DNA of 40,684 nt from an uncultured Paracoccaceae bacterium (lineage in GTDB: Bacteria > Pseudomonadota > Alphaproteobacteria > Rhodobacterales > Rhodobacteraceae). Of this stretch, positions 24,211 to 32,164 are shown one piece after another. Position numbers and translations under genes: made by a program. Under the pieces are notes generated by a model. The model was not told where the DNA came from. It did not search any database and saw nothing but the letters and a program-made list of their open reading frames with translations. The stretch's first letter is position 1. Each line of letters opens with the position of its first letter. Location: positions 1-40,684 of the forward strand of contig CANMDE010000014.1 in the NCBI GenBank assembly GCA_947496535.1, given 5' to 3'.

Positions 24211-25242
24211 ATGAAACGCACTCTATCCATTCTTGCCGCGACAACGGCGCTTGCTGCGCCGGCTTTCGCCGAAGATCTATCCGTCGTTGGTAGCTGGTCC
24301 AGCCTGCCACTCCACAACCAATACGAAGTTCCGTTCTGGACTGCGACTTTGCCCGAAGCATCTGGTGGCGCGATCAATGTCGAACTCACGACGCACAATC
24401 AGATGAGCCTCGGTTTGGGGGATGTCTATCCGCTGCTCGGCCAAGGCGTTTATGATGTGGCAATGACCGTGGGTGACTACGCTGTTGCCGATGCGCCAGA
24501 ACTTGAGGGTCTTGATGTGCCGCTGCTTGCGCTGTCAGCCGACGATGCGCGCGCAATGGTCGATGCGGCCCGCCCGGTGGTGTCTGATATTTTTGAAACA
24601 CGTTTCAACAGCCACGTTCTGGCAATTGCGCCCTACCCGCCGCAGGTCGTATTTTGCAATAATGAGATCAACAGCCTTGCTGACCTCGAAGGTCTCAAGG
24701 TGCGCGCATCTGGCCGCATGACAGCACTTCTTCTTGAAGCACTGGGTGCCGAGGGCGTCAACGTGTCCTTTGCTGAAGTGCCAGGTGCCTTGCAAAACGG
24801 CGTTGTCGATTGCGCTGTCACCGGCGCAGGTTCGGGCTACAGCGCGGGCTGGTGGGAAGTCTCCACACACCTTTTGCCGATCCCGCTTGGAGGTTGGGAC
24901 CCTGTTGTCACGGCCATGAACCTCGACAAATGGAACGGGCTTGATGCAGACACGCAGGCGCTGATTTCCTCCGAGATCATCACCGGCTTTGAGGACCCCG
25001 CATGGGCCAGCGCACAGGATGCTTTGGTCAATGATGTTGCTTGTTTGACAGGAAACGGTGAGTGCCCCTCTGGTGAGGCCCGCTCCATGACCTTGGTAGA
25101 CGTGAGCGACGAAGACTTCGCCAAAGCCCGTGACCTTCTAACCACGCAAGTGCTGCCAGATTGGGCTGAACGCTCTGGCGGGGATTGGGCGACGCGCTGG
25201 AACGATAGCGTTGGTCAGGTCGTCGGCGTCAAAATCGAGTAG
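24211..25242 (+). CDS. TRAP transporter substrate-binding protein (DctP family)
   Basis: This 343-residue periplasmic receptor begins MKRTLSILAATTALAAPAFA with a clear Sec signal peptide. The central LADLEGLKVRASGRMTALLL contains the arginine that contacts the ligand carboxylate in DctP-type proteins, followed by EVPGALQNGVVDCAVTGAGS. A TAGGAGA-type ribosome site precedes the ATG. It delivers a carboxylated solute to the QM permease encoded next. Neighbours suggest 5-oxoproline, D-glutamate or a related acid; this is inference. Confidence 0.92.
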   Translation: MKRTLSILAATTALAAPAFAEDLSVVGSWSSLPLHNQYEVPFWTATLPEASGGAINVELTTHNQMSLGLGDVYPLLGQGVYDVAMTVGDYAVADAPELEGLDVPLLALSADDARAMVDAARPVVSDIFETRFNSHVLAIAPYPPQVVFCNNEINSLADLEGLKVRASGRMTALLLEALGAEGVNVSFAEVPGALQNGVVDCAVTGAGSGYSAGWWEVSTHLLPIPLGGWDPVVTAMNLDKWNGLDADTQALISSEIITGFEDPAWASAQDALVNDVACLTGNGECPSGEARSMTLVDVSDEDFAKARDLLTTQVLPDWAERSGGDWATRWNDSVGQVVGVKIE

Positions 25243-25268
25243 CGCGCGAAACAAAGGACGCACCGAAC

Positions 25269-25817
25269 ATGGAACTCACGATGATAGACAGCCTACGGGC
25301 AATCAACCGCAAAGTCGCCTTAATGGTCGGCCTTGGATTGCTTGCCTGCGCTGCTTTTGTGCTGACCGATATTATCTTGCGCAGGTTCGGTGCGGGTCTT
25401 GGCGGAACCGAGGAAATCGCCGGCTATGCGATGGCTTTGGCGACGTCCTGGGGCATGTCCTATACACTTCTTGAACTGGGCCACGTCCGCATTGATCTGG
25501 TGCGGACGCGGTTCAAAAGCTTTGGAAAGGCGCTGTTTGATGTCTTTTCCATGATCGTGACGACCGGCGTTATCATCACAATCGCAATCAAGGCTTGGCC
25601 CGTGGTTGCCAATTCTCTCAAGAACGGATCCCGCGCCAATACGCCACTTGAGACGCCTTTGGCTTGGGTGCAAATCCCATGGTTTGCGGGCTGGGTCTGG
25701 TTTGCCGTGATGTCGACGCTGCTAACTCTGTGCGCGTTGGCCCTTTTGATGAAACGCCGCCACGCCGAAACCGAAAGCATCATCGGTGCCTGCGCAGAAC
25801 AGGACACGCTGCAATGA
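25269..25817 (+). CDS. TRAP transporter small permease (DctQ family)
   Basis: The 182-residue protein has four predicted membrane helices (about residues 17-36, 53-75, 93-115 and 135-158). The sequence GGTEEIAGYAMALATSWGMSY around residues 46-66 is typical of the Q subunit. AAGGA precedes the ATG by about 10 nt; an internal ATG at residue 5 is an alternative. Its stop overlaps the M-subunit start by 4 bp (ATGA). Confidence 0.9.
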   Translation: MELTMIDSLRAINRKVALMVGLGLLACAAFVLTDIILRRFGAGLGGTEEIAGYAMALATSWGMSYTLLELGHVRIDLVRTRFKSFGKALFDVFSMIVTTGVIITIAIKAWPVVANSLKNGSRANTPLETPLAWVQIPWFAGWVWFAVMSTLLTLCALALLMKRRHAETESIIGACAEQDTLQ

Positions 25818-27097
25818 TCCAATTTGTTTCTGTCGGCCTTTTGGCACTGCTGGCGCTCTCGATCCCCGTCGGTATCGTGCTGTTCCTTTTGGGCTTTGGC
25901 ATCGATACGTTCTTTTCTGGCTTTCCGCTGATCCGCGGGCTGGGCAACATGGTGTGGTCTTCGTCCAATTCGGCAACGCTGATTGCGATCCCGTTCTTTG
26001 TGCTGCTGGGTGAGATCCTCGTGCGCAGCGGTGTCGCCACACGGACCTATGCAGCGCTCGACCGTTGGGTGTCATGGCTTCCCGGCGGCTTGGTGCACGC
26101 CAATATCGCCACGGCCACAATGTTTTCTGCCACATCCGGATCGTCTGTCGCAACGGCGGCTACTGTCGCGACCGTTGCCATGCCGCAGGCCGAAAAACTG
26201 GGCTATGATCCAAAACTGTTTTCAGGCGCGATTGCGGCGGGTGGTACGCTGGGTATCATGATCCCTCCGTCGATCAATCTGATTGTTTATGGGTTCCTCA
26301 CGCAGTCCTCTATCCCGCAATTGTTCCTCGCCGGGCTCATACCCGGCATTGCACTGGCGTTGATGTTCATGCTGATCACCACGCTGATCTGCATGATCCG
26401 CCCTGACCTTGGCGGCGCGCGCCGCACGTTTCCCTTCGCGCAAATGCTGCGCGCCCTTGTTGATTTGATCCCGATCATCATCCTGTTTGGTCTTATTGTC
26501 GGGTCCATCTATTGCGGTTGGGCTACCCCGACCGAGGCCGCCGCTGTCGGCGTTGCGGGCGCGTTCCTGATCGCCTTTGCGTTTGGTGGGGTATCATGGG
26601 ACATGTTGACCCAAAGCCTGACTGGCACGGTCAAGATCACCTCGATGATTATGCTGATTGTCATCGGTGCGTCGTTCCTGAACTTCACACTGGCCTCTGC
26701 CGGATTGGGCCGCGAATTGACTGCGTTCATGGAGGGGCTGGGCCTGTCACCGCTTGGCTTTATCCTCGTGGTCGTGGTGCTTTATATCGTACTGGGGTTC
26801 TTCATCGAAACCCTATCGCTGATGGTTGTCACGATCCCGATCATTGTGCCCATGGTTCTGGTGCAAGGCTATGATGTGATCTGGTTCGGCATCCTGATGA
26901 TCGTGCTGATCGAAATGGCGCTGATCACGCCCCCCGTCGGTCTCAACTTGTATGTCGTGCAGGGCGCGCGAAAATCTGGCAGTCTGAACGAGGTAATGCT
27001 GGGTGCGTTGCCCTATTGTCTGACGATGCTGGCCATGGCGTTTTTGTTGATCGCCTTTCCAAACATTGCCCTCTTCCTTCCGGCCTATCTCCAATAG
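25814..27097 (+). CDS. TRAP transporter large permease (DctM family)
   Basis: The 427-residue sodium-coupled membrane subunit has about 12 hydrophobic segments. Family marks include IPFFVLLGEILVRSGVATR, FSATSGSSVATAATVATVA and GGTLGIMIPPSINLIVYG, followed by WATPTEAAAVG. The chosen ATG overlaps the DctQ stop and begins MIQFVSVGLLALLALSIPVG; the frame extends 50 codons upstream only inside dctQ. It ends 11 bp before the pxpA start, so transporter and oxoprolinase genes are in one operon. Confidence 0.93.
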   Translation: MIQFVSVGLLALLALSIPVGIVLFLLGFGIDTFFSGFPLIRGLGNMVWSSSNSATLIAIPFFVLLGEILVRSGVATRTYAALDRWVSWLPGGLVHANIATATMFSATSGSSVATAATVATVAMPQAEKLGYDPKLFSGAIAAGGTLGIMIPPSINLIVYGFLTQSSIPQLFLAGLIPGIALALMFMLITTLICMIRPDLGGARRTFPFAQMLRALVDLIPIIILFGLIVGSIYCGWATPTEAAAVGVAGAFLIAFAFGGVSWDMLTQSLTGTVKITSMIMLIVIGASFLNFTLASAGLGRELTAFMEGLGLSPLGFILVVVVLYIVLGFFIETLSLMVVTIPIIVPMVLVQGYDVIWFGILMIVLIEMALITPPVGLNLYVVQGARKSGSLNEVMLGALPYCLTMLAMAFLLIAFPNIALFLPAYLQ

Positions 27098-27108
27098 GAG
27101 CGCGACAG

Positions 27109-27872
27109 ATGCGTATCGACCTCAACTCTGATCTTGGCGAGGGCTTTGGCCCTTGGGCCATGGGGGCAATGACAGCGACATGCTGTCGATCGTGACCTCG
27201 GCCAATATGGCCTGCGGCGGCCATGCAAGCGATCCCGAGACGATGTTCCGAACCCTCACTTTGGCGCGCGACAATGGCGTCAACGTCGGTGCCCATCCGG
27301 GATACAATGATCCGATCGGGTTCGGGCGGCGGGTCATTCCCATGTCGCCTTCAGAAATCGGCCGGATGTGCGCGGCACAGATTGGTACGCTGATCGGCAT
27401 GGCTGCACAGGTCGGCGTGCCTGTCACATATGTCAAACCCCATGGCGCGCTTGGCAACCTTGCCGCGCGTGATCGCGACGTTGCCGATGCCATCGTGGCG
27501 GCTGTGCAGAAGATCGACCCCAAACTCGCCATTCTTGCGATTTCCGGCACCCAGAGCGAACACGCCGCGCGTGCTGCAAATGTTCCTGTGTTCTCGGAAA
27601 TCTTTGCGGATCGCGGATATCTCTCAACCGGCCAACTGGTGCCCCGCGATCAAAACGGTGCGATGATCCATGCCGCTGCTGAGGCGGCGGATCGTCTGTT
27701 GGCGTTTCTTGAAAGCGGCCTTATGCCTGTCATCGACGGTGATCCCATTAAATTGGACGCACACTCAATCTGTGTTCACGGAGATTCTGACGGTGCCGTC
27801 GAAATGGCCCGCGAAATCCGGACAAGACTGACGGCACAAGGCATCCAGATCACCAGCTTCGAAAGCCATTGA
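27109..27872 (+). pseudogene. pxpA: 5-oxoprolinase subunit A (LamB/YcsF family) with a frameshift
   Basis: The ATG at 27109 opens MRIDLNSDLGEGFGPWAMG, the expected N-terminus, but the frame then runs to an early TGA. The rest of the protein continues in another frame from the G-run at 27162-27166: NDSDMLSIVTSANMACGGHA through VGAHPGYNDPIGFG, TYVKPHGALGN and FADRGYLSTGQLVPR to a stop at 27872. One base lost or two gained in the run of five Gs explains the break. PxpA works with PxpB and PxpC to cleave 5-oxoproline to glutamate with ATP. Apart from the frameshift the gene is complete (about 254 residues), so a sequencing error is possible; the truncated neighbour favours real decay. Confidence 0.85.
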
Positions 27873-27880
27873 GGTCGCCT

Positions 27881-28037
27881 ATGGAACCCCAGTTCAGGGC
27901 CATTGCCGATCATGCACTTTTGGTGGGTTTTGCCGCAGAAATACCCGAAGACGCCCATGCGAAAGTCGTCGCCTTGGACACCGCCATCGGGGCGGATATG
28001 CCCGTCGGCGTGATCGAAACGGTGCCCGCCCTTGTGA
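27881..28037 (+). pseudogene. pxpB: 5-oxoprolinase subunit B (PxpB/KipI family), N-terminal fragment
   Basis: The ATG 8 bp after pxpA opens MEPQFRAIADHALLVGFAAE, then IPEDAHAKVVALDTAIGADM and PVGVIETVPALV, the usual N-terminus of allophanate-hydrolase-subunit-1-like proteins. Similarity ends after about 52 residues of the usual 220-240. At that point the DNA becomes the tail of an IS3-family transposase in another frame. PxpC, which normally follows, is absent, so the pathway encoded here cannot be complete. Confidence 0.8.
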
Positions 28038-28180
28038 AGGCGAGACATGTTCGAATACATCGAGATGTTCTACAACCCGAAGCGCAAGCACACGAACAAC
28101 GGCATGCTGTCGCCCGTTGACTTCGAGACCAGACAGCAAAAACGAAGCGAGGCAGGTGTCTAGAAAACTAGGGGCACCTC
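28038..28180 (+). mobile_element. IS3-family remnant: transposase C-terminus and IS end
   Basis: From 28038 the frame reads RRDMFEYIEMFYNPKRKHTN followed by NGMLSPVDFETRQQKRSEAG and a TAG at 28161. This is the C-terminal end of an IS3-type OrfB integrase. The sequence just after it, ending GGGGCACCTCA, looks like the element's right terminal repeat. Only about 41 codons remain. The left edge abuts the pxpB fragment, so insertion followed by deletion removed the rest of pxpB and everything behind it. Confidence 0.75.
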
Positions 28181-28381
28181 ATGGAGCACGTTCTAGAACT
28201 TGCTCATCGGTTGGTTTAGGGATCGCGTGTGAGGTGTACATCAATCAATATTTAGCTAATGGGGTTGTCTTCAACACTATATACACACGTAAAAATTGAG
28301 GGAAGGCTAAACGGCATTTGTTGACAATTTAGAACTCTGAGATTCAGTGGCGATGCGTGCCAATTGATGATTTGTCGATGG
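28181..28381. other. short gap between two IS3 remnants
   Basis: About 200 bp of AT-richer sequence with no coding signal and no recognised structure. Confidence 0.4.
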
Positions 28382-28543
28382 GATGGTTTCGAGGAGGCGC
28401 GGAAGATCATCGGGAATTGGAGGATCGACTACAACACAGAACGACCACACACATCACTCGGCGGGCCGGCTCCGGCTGTCTATGCCAATCTCAACCGTGT
28501 CGTACGGCCTGCCTCGCTTGAGCTCCGCAAGGGCTCCGCTTGA
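28382..28543 (+). mobile_element. second IS3-family remnant (different transposase C-terminus)
   Basis: The frame DGFEEARKIIGNWRIDYNTE then RPHTSLGGPAPAVYANLNRV ends ELRKGSA at a TGA (28541-28543). WRIDYN-RPHTSLG is the conserved C-terminal block of another IS3 subgroup, distinct from the FYNPKRKHTN type just upstream. No start, N-terminal domain or catalytic core is present. Sequence ending GGGGCTGGGTCA near 28616 may be its terminal repeat. Confidence 0.7.
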
Positions 28544-28853
28544 CCGTAACCATAACAACAGAAAGGAGCAGGAACGAATTCTACACCTGAACGGCCCGGA
28601 TTAAGGGGCTGGGTCATAAATCATGAAATTCGCACTCGCAGCGAACGGCTCCGTCCCGCCCTGGGTGCCGAATCCAAATCCAGCCGGCCCAGTCTATCGG
28701 GGGCAGTTCTTGGAAATGTGAAAACACGCCGCCTGAGTCAAGAAGCAACCCTCAAAAGTGTCAAAATTGGCGGAAGTTGTGTTCTTACCCGACAAAAGTT
28801 GCATCTCTAGCCGGACAAGTTGCGATTCACGCCGGACGGCACAACAAGAAAGC
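28544..28853. other. non-coding gap before tRNA-Gln
   Basis: About 310 bp without a supportable gene. A possible IS3 end lies near 28603-28616; otherwise I see nothing definite. Confidence 0.4.
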
Positions 28854-28928
28854 TGGCTGGGATGGTAGGATTCGAACCTACGGTACACTGTACCAAAAAC
28901 AGTTGCCTTACCACTTGGCTACATCCCA
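28854..28928 (-). tRNA. tRNA-Gln (anticodon TTG)
   Basis: The 75-nt leftward gene folds as a cloverleaf: acceptor TGGGATG pairs with CATCCCA, and the discriminator G is followed by an encoded CCA. The anticodon stem ACTGT/ACAGT closes a TTTTGGT loop with anticodon TTG. The T-arm contains GGTTCGAATCC. It lies at the edge of the IS-damaged region. Confidence 0.93.
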
Positions 28929-29014
28929 GCAGCGAGGGGCTAGATACGCCAGCGGGTCCGGTCGTTCAAGGCCTTCGCGTCGAAAAATTACCCTTTATGA
29001 TGTTAAAATGACCG

Positions 29015-29848
29015 TCAAATCCGGATCGGGTTGGCTTTGGCCAGTTTGTCGAAATTCATCAAGGTCTCAACCAGTGCACCCATCTGGTCGAGTGGAATCA
29101 TGTTGGGCCCGTCAGAGGGCGCCGTATCCGGTGCTTCATGTGTTTCAATGAAGACTGCGGCGATGCCAAGCGAGACGGCTGTACGGGCCATCACTGGTGC
29201 GAATTCGCGTTGCCCCCCGGATGAACCGCCTTGACCACCGGGTTGTTGAACAGAGTGTGTCGCGTCCATAACGACGGGATAGCCCATCTTGGCCATTGTT
29301 GGCAGCGACCGCATGTCGGCAACAAGGGTATTGTAACCAAAGGACGTCCCCCGCTCGGTCACGAGGATACGTTTGTTGCCAGTGCTTTCGATTTTCGACA
29401 CCACGTTCGGCATATCCCAAGGCGCCAGAAACTGCCCCTTTTTGATGTTGATCACGGCACCCGTTTCACCCGCAGCAATCAGCAGGTCAGTTTGCCTGCA
29501 TAAAAACGCAGGGATCTGGATCACGTCGCAAACCTCTGCCACGGTCGCGCACTGCTGTGGTGTGTGAATGTCGGTCAGGACCGGGCAACCAATGTTGTCT
29601 TTAACGGCCTGCATCACTTTCAGCCCGTCATCCATGCCCAAACCGCGCCTGCCGCCAAGCGAGGTCCGGTTGGCCTTGTCATAGCTGCCCTTGAACACGA
29701 ATTGCGCGCCGGCAGTCTTGCAGACCTCTGCCATATGCCCAGCGATCATTTGGGCGTGGTCAGTACTTTCCAACTGGCAGGGGCCAGCGATGACCAGCAA
29801 TGGATGATCGTTGCTGACAGTTAAGGAGCCGATAGAGACGTTGTGCAT
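29015..29848 (-). CDS. kdsA: 3-deoxy-8-phosphooctulonate synthase (Kdo-8-phosphate synthase)
   Basis: The 277-residue cytoplasmic enzyme condenses phosphoenolpyruvate with arabinose-5-phosphate to give Kdo-8-phosphate. Marks include LLVIAGPCQLES near the N-terminus, FKGSYDKANRTS, VLTDIHTPQQC, QIPAFLCRQTDLL and ILVTERGTSFGYNTLVADMR, all diagnostic of KdsA. Its start overlaps the stop of the capsule-export gene by one base. Kdo is needed for lipid A core and also as the linker of group-2-like capsules, and the operon context favours a capsule connection. This may or may not be the only kdsA in the genome. Confidence 0.95.
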   Translation of the reverse strand: MHNVSIGSLTVSNDHPLLVIAGPCQLESTDHAQMIAGHMAEVCKTAGAQFVFKGSYDKANRTSLGGRRGLGMDDGLKVMQAVKDNIGCPVLTDIHTPQQCATVAEVCDVIQIPAFLCRQTDLLIAAGETGAVINIKKGQFLAPWDMPNVVSKIESTGNKRILVTERGTSFGYNTLVADMRSLPTMAKMGYPVVMDATHSVQQPGGQGGSSGGQREFAPVMARTAVSLGIAAVFIETHEAPDTAPSDGPNMIPLDQMGALVETLMNFDKLAKANPIRI

Positions 29849-31380
29849 TATGCTGTTACCTGTTCGCGAAGGATTGAGGCCGTGAGTGACACCATCAGAT
29901 AAATGCCCATAAAGATCAGAAAGGCCAGAAGTGTATTTTCGAATGCGCGGGGATATGTCGCCTCGTCCGGCGCAATGGGCCGCACGCTTTGCGACAGATA
30001 TCGAACCTGCCGGTTCGCTTCAATCTGTGCGGTTTCCATTTGAGTCAACGCCTGCTGCACCAAGAGCGTCTGAAAGGTGTAGTTTTCTTCTGCCAGCCGC
30101 AACTCGGTATTCCGAGACGCCAGTGAACTGCCCGAACCCAGATCCGTTGTCATCTGGGCTCGCAAATCTCCGATGAGTTTATCAATGTTCGCGACCTGCT
30201 CGCGCAGCGCTTGCACCTGAACCTCGTTGGGTCTTTGTGCGTTCAGTCGCGTTCGCAATATCAATTCGACACGTTGTCTTTCACTTTCGAGCGCAGAAAT
30301 CTGTTGCGTCCGTGCTGCTGTTTCACCGACCGAGTCGATTTGTTGAAACTGTTCTTGAATTGTGAGCCATTGGTTCAGCGCCTCCTGACGTCGTGCTTCA
30401 GCGGCTTCATAGCTATCCCGTGCGTCCTGCATCTGATCTGCCCGTAACCGGCTGGTCAGTTGGTCAACCTGCTCTTCCGCATAGCCAATCAGTGCTTCCG
30501 AGAATTCCTGGCTTTTGACCGGATCAGCAGCGACAACCTCCATCCTGATAATCCCTTCGGTGGGATCGTAGCTGATGCGGACGTTTTTTGTATAAAGCTT
30601 GAAGGCCTCTTCATTCGTCGCATCTTCGGGAAGCCTTTGGATATCATCGACCGCCGGATCGCTGAAATGAGCCTTGAAGGCATGGTCCTCACTGAGCCGC
30701 AACATAGCCTCGCGGGATGCCAGGTAGGATTGCACCGAAATGCTGTCCTGCTGTGTCGCCATCGAGGTTCCCTGGAACAGTCCACCAAGGCTGCTGGCCG
30801 CACTCGCTGATTGCGCCTGCTGGATCACGATTTCGGACTTTGTTGCGTACATTGGTGTTGCAATTTTGAAGTAGTACCATCCCATCAGGAATGTCGGTAG
30901 CAGAACGAAGAAGGCCAACCTGCTCGCCAACAACAGAAGTTGCCGACGCCGCCGTTTTGCGATGTCGCGTTGGATCTTGATAATCTCGCGGCCCCGTCGG
31001 TCGGCGGCAGTGGGTTTGGTCGGCAGCTTTCGATCTGGCGCCTCTGTGGTTTGCGGCAGCTGGATCTGCTTTTTGTCGGACTTCGCGGCGTCCTTTTCTG
31101 GTGTGACCAATTCCAACACTGAATTCCGCTGGAACGGGTCAACCCCTGCCAGTCGCAGTTGCCGAACTGCATCAAAATCAGAGCTGACCTTTAGTCCGTG
31201 CTTTTGTGCCACGCGCCGTGCCATGCGCAACTGCCGCCCAGTCAGCCCTTCCCGGCTGATCGCATCGATACTTGCACTGATAGTGTCTGCTTCCTGTTCA
31301 TCCGGCGCGGCAGCCTTTGGTGCTTCTGGCACGCCGCCTCGTCGAATGCGGAACTTTTTAACCCTGGGTTTCGTAGTCAT
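29848..31380 (-). CDS. capsule polysaccharide export inner-membrane protein (KpsE/Wzz-like)
   Basis: The 510-residue protein starts MTTKPRVKKFRIRRGGVPEA, with a further 28 codons upstream judged spurious because they lie inside the preceding gene. It has a long charged cytoplasmic N-terminus (about 1-165), a membrane helix (about 175-197, LAFFVLLPTFLMGWYYF), a periplasmic coiled coil with QQAQSASAASSLGG and a Glu/Gln-rich helical stretch, and a C-terminal helix (about 480-503). This is the polysaccharide co-polymerase / KpsE topology. It would connect the capsule ABC transporter with the outer-membrane exporter. The N-terminal extension is longer than in E. coli KpsE (about 380 residues). Confidence 0.85.
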   Translation of the reverse strand: MTTKPRVKKFRIRRGGVPEAPKAAAPDEQEADTISASIDAISREGLTGRQLRMARRVAQKHGLKVSSDFDAVRQLRLAGVDPFQRNSVLELVTPEKDAAKSDKKQIQLPQTTEAPDRKLPTKPTAADRRGREIIKIQRDIAKRRRRQLLLLASRLAFFVLLPTFLMGWYYFKIATPMYATKSEIVIQQAQSASAASSLGGLFQGTSMATQQDSISVQSYLASREAMLRLSEDHAFKAHFSDPAVDDIQRLPEDATNEEAFKLYTKNVRISYDPTEGIIRMEVVAADPVKSQEFSEALIGYAEEQVDQLTSRLRADQMQDARDSYEAAEARRQEALNQWLTIQEQFQQIDSVGETAARTQQISALESERQRVELILRTRLNAQRPNEVQVQALREQVANIDKLIGDLRAQMTTDLGSGSSLASRNTELRLAEENYTFQTLLVQQALTQMETAQIEANRQVRYLSQSVRPIAPDEATYPRAFENTLLAFLIFMGIYLMVSLTASILREQVTA

Positions 31381-32017
31381 ACATAACCTTCGCTTCTTCC
31401 AGGGTATCAAACATGTACAATTGCCCATCCCGCAACACGGCGGCTGATCGCGCAAACCGCTCAAGCGTCGCAGGCTGGTGCGAGACGATGATGACGGTCG
31501 TTGTCTCTAAACGCTCTCGCAGGATTTCGCCCGCTTTGCGATTGAATTCTGCGTCCGTTGCCCCCGGCATCCCCTCATCGATCAGGTAGATGTCAAAGTC
31601 CAGAGCCAGCATTAGGGCAAATGTGAAGCGCTGCCGCATCCCCTGCGAATAAGTGCCAACGGGCATGTCAAAATATTCTTCGATCCCGCATAGCCAGCGG
31701 CAGAACGATTCCACATAGTCAGGGTCCAACCCGTATAGCCGCGCGATATAGCGGCTGTTTTCCTTGGCTGTATGGCGTTGGACAACCCCCCCCATAAAAC
31801 CCAGCGGAAATGATATCCGACAGTTGCGGGTGATTGTTCCCTCGTCAGGTTTTTCCAGTCCGGCCATCATCTTGATCAGCGTTGTCTTCCCCGTCCCGTT
31901 AGGGGCAAGGATACCCAGCGAATGCCCAATTTCCACCCGGAAGGAGACACGGTCAAGGATCACCTTGCGCTGCGTTCCAGTCCAAAACGACTTGCTGACA
32001 TTGGCGAATTCAAGCAT
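31358..32017 (-). CDS. capsule polysaccharide ABC transporter ATP-binding protein (KpsT-like)
   Basis: From MLEFANVSKSFWTGTQRKVI the ATPase has 219 residues, the usual KpsT length; upstream ATGs (32050, 32065) would add 11-16 residues without a better ribosome site. Walker A is APNGTGKTT, the signature YSQGMRQR, Walker B IYLIDEGMPGATD, and the H-loop IVSHQPATLERF. The D-E-G-M-P-G form of Walker B fits polysaccharide exporters. It powers export of a Kdo-linked or related capsule. The KpsM permease that normally precedes it is absent; an antiporter gene lies there instead. The 3' end overlaps the next gene by 23 bp. Confidence 0.88.
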   Translation of the reverse strand: MLEFANVSKSFWTGTQRKVILDRVSFRVEIGHSLGILAPNGTGKTTLIKMMAGLEKPDEGTITRNCRISFPLGFMGGVVQRHTAKENSRYIARLYGLDPDYVESFCRWLCGIEEYFDMPVGTYSQGMRQRFTFALMLALDFDIYLIDEGMPGATDAEFNRKAGEILRERLETTTVIIVSHQPATLERFARSAAVLRDGQLYMFDTLEEAKVMYDYETQG

Positions 32018-32164
32018 GCGGTTTCTGCTCTGCCTTTGATCTGTTGCCATAAGACATGGCCGCAATTGATTAACAGCCCATCACAAAGGATAGGGATTGT
32101 AGATAAATATTGCACAATTGCGGCGCGATTACAGCATCATCAGGGTATATGACGCAATGATCTG

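Noticed and set aside
31381..31464. 28-residue extension of the KpsE-like protein
   Set aside because: It lies within the KpsT-like gene, is Cys-rich and unlike the family; ATG 31380 fits.
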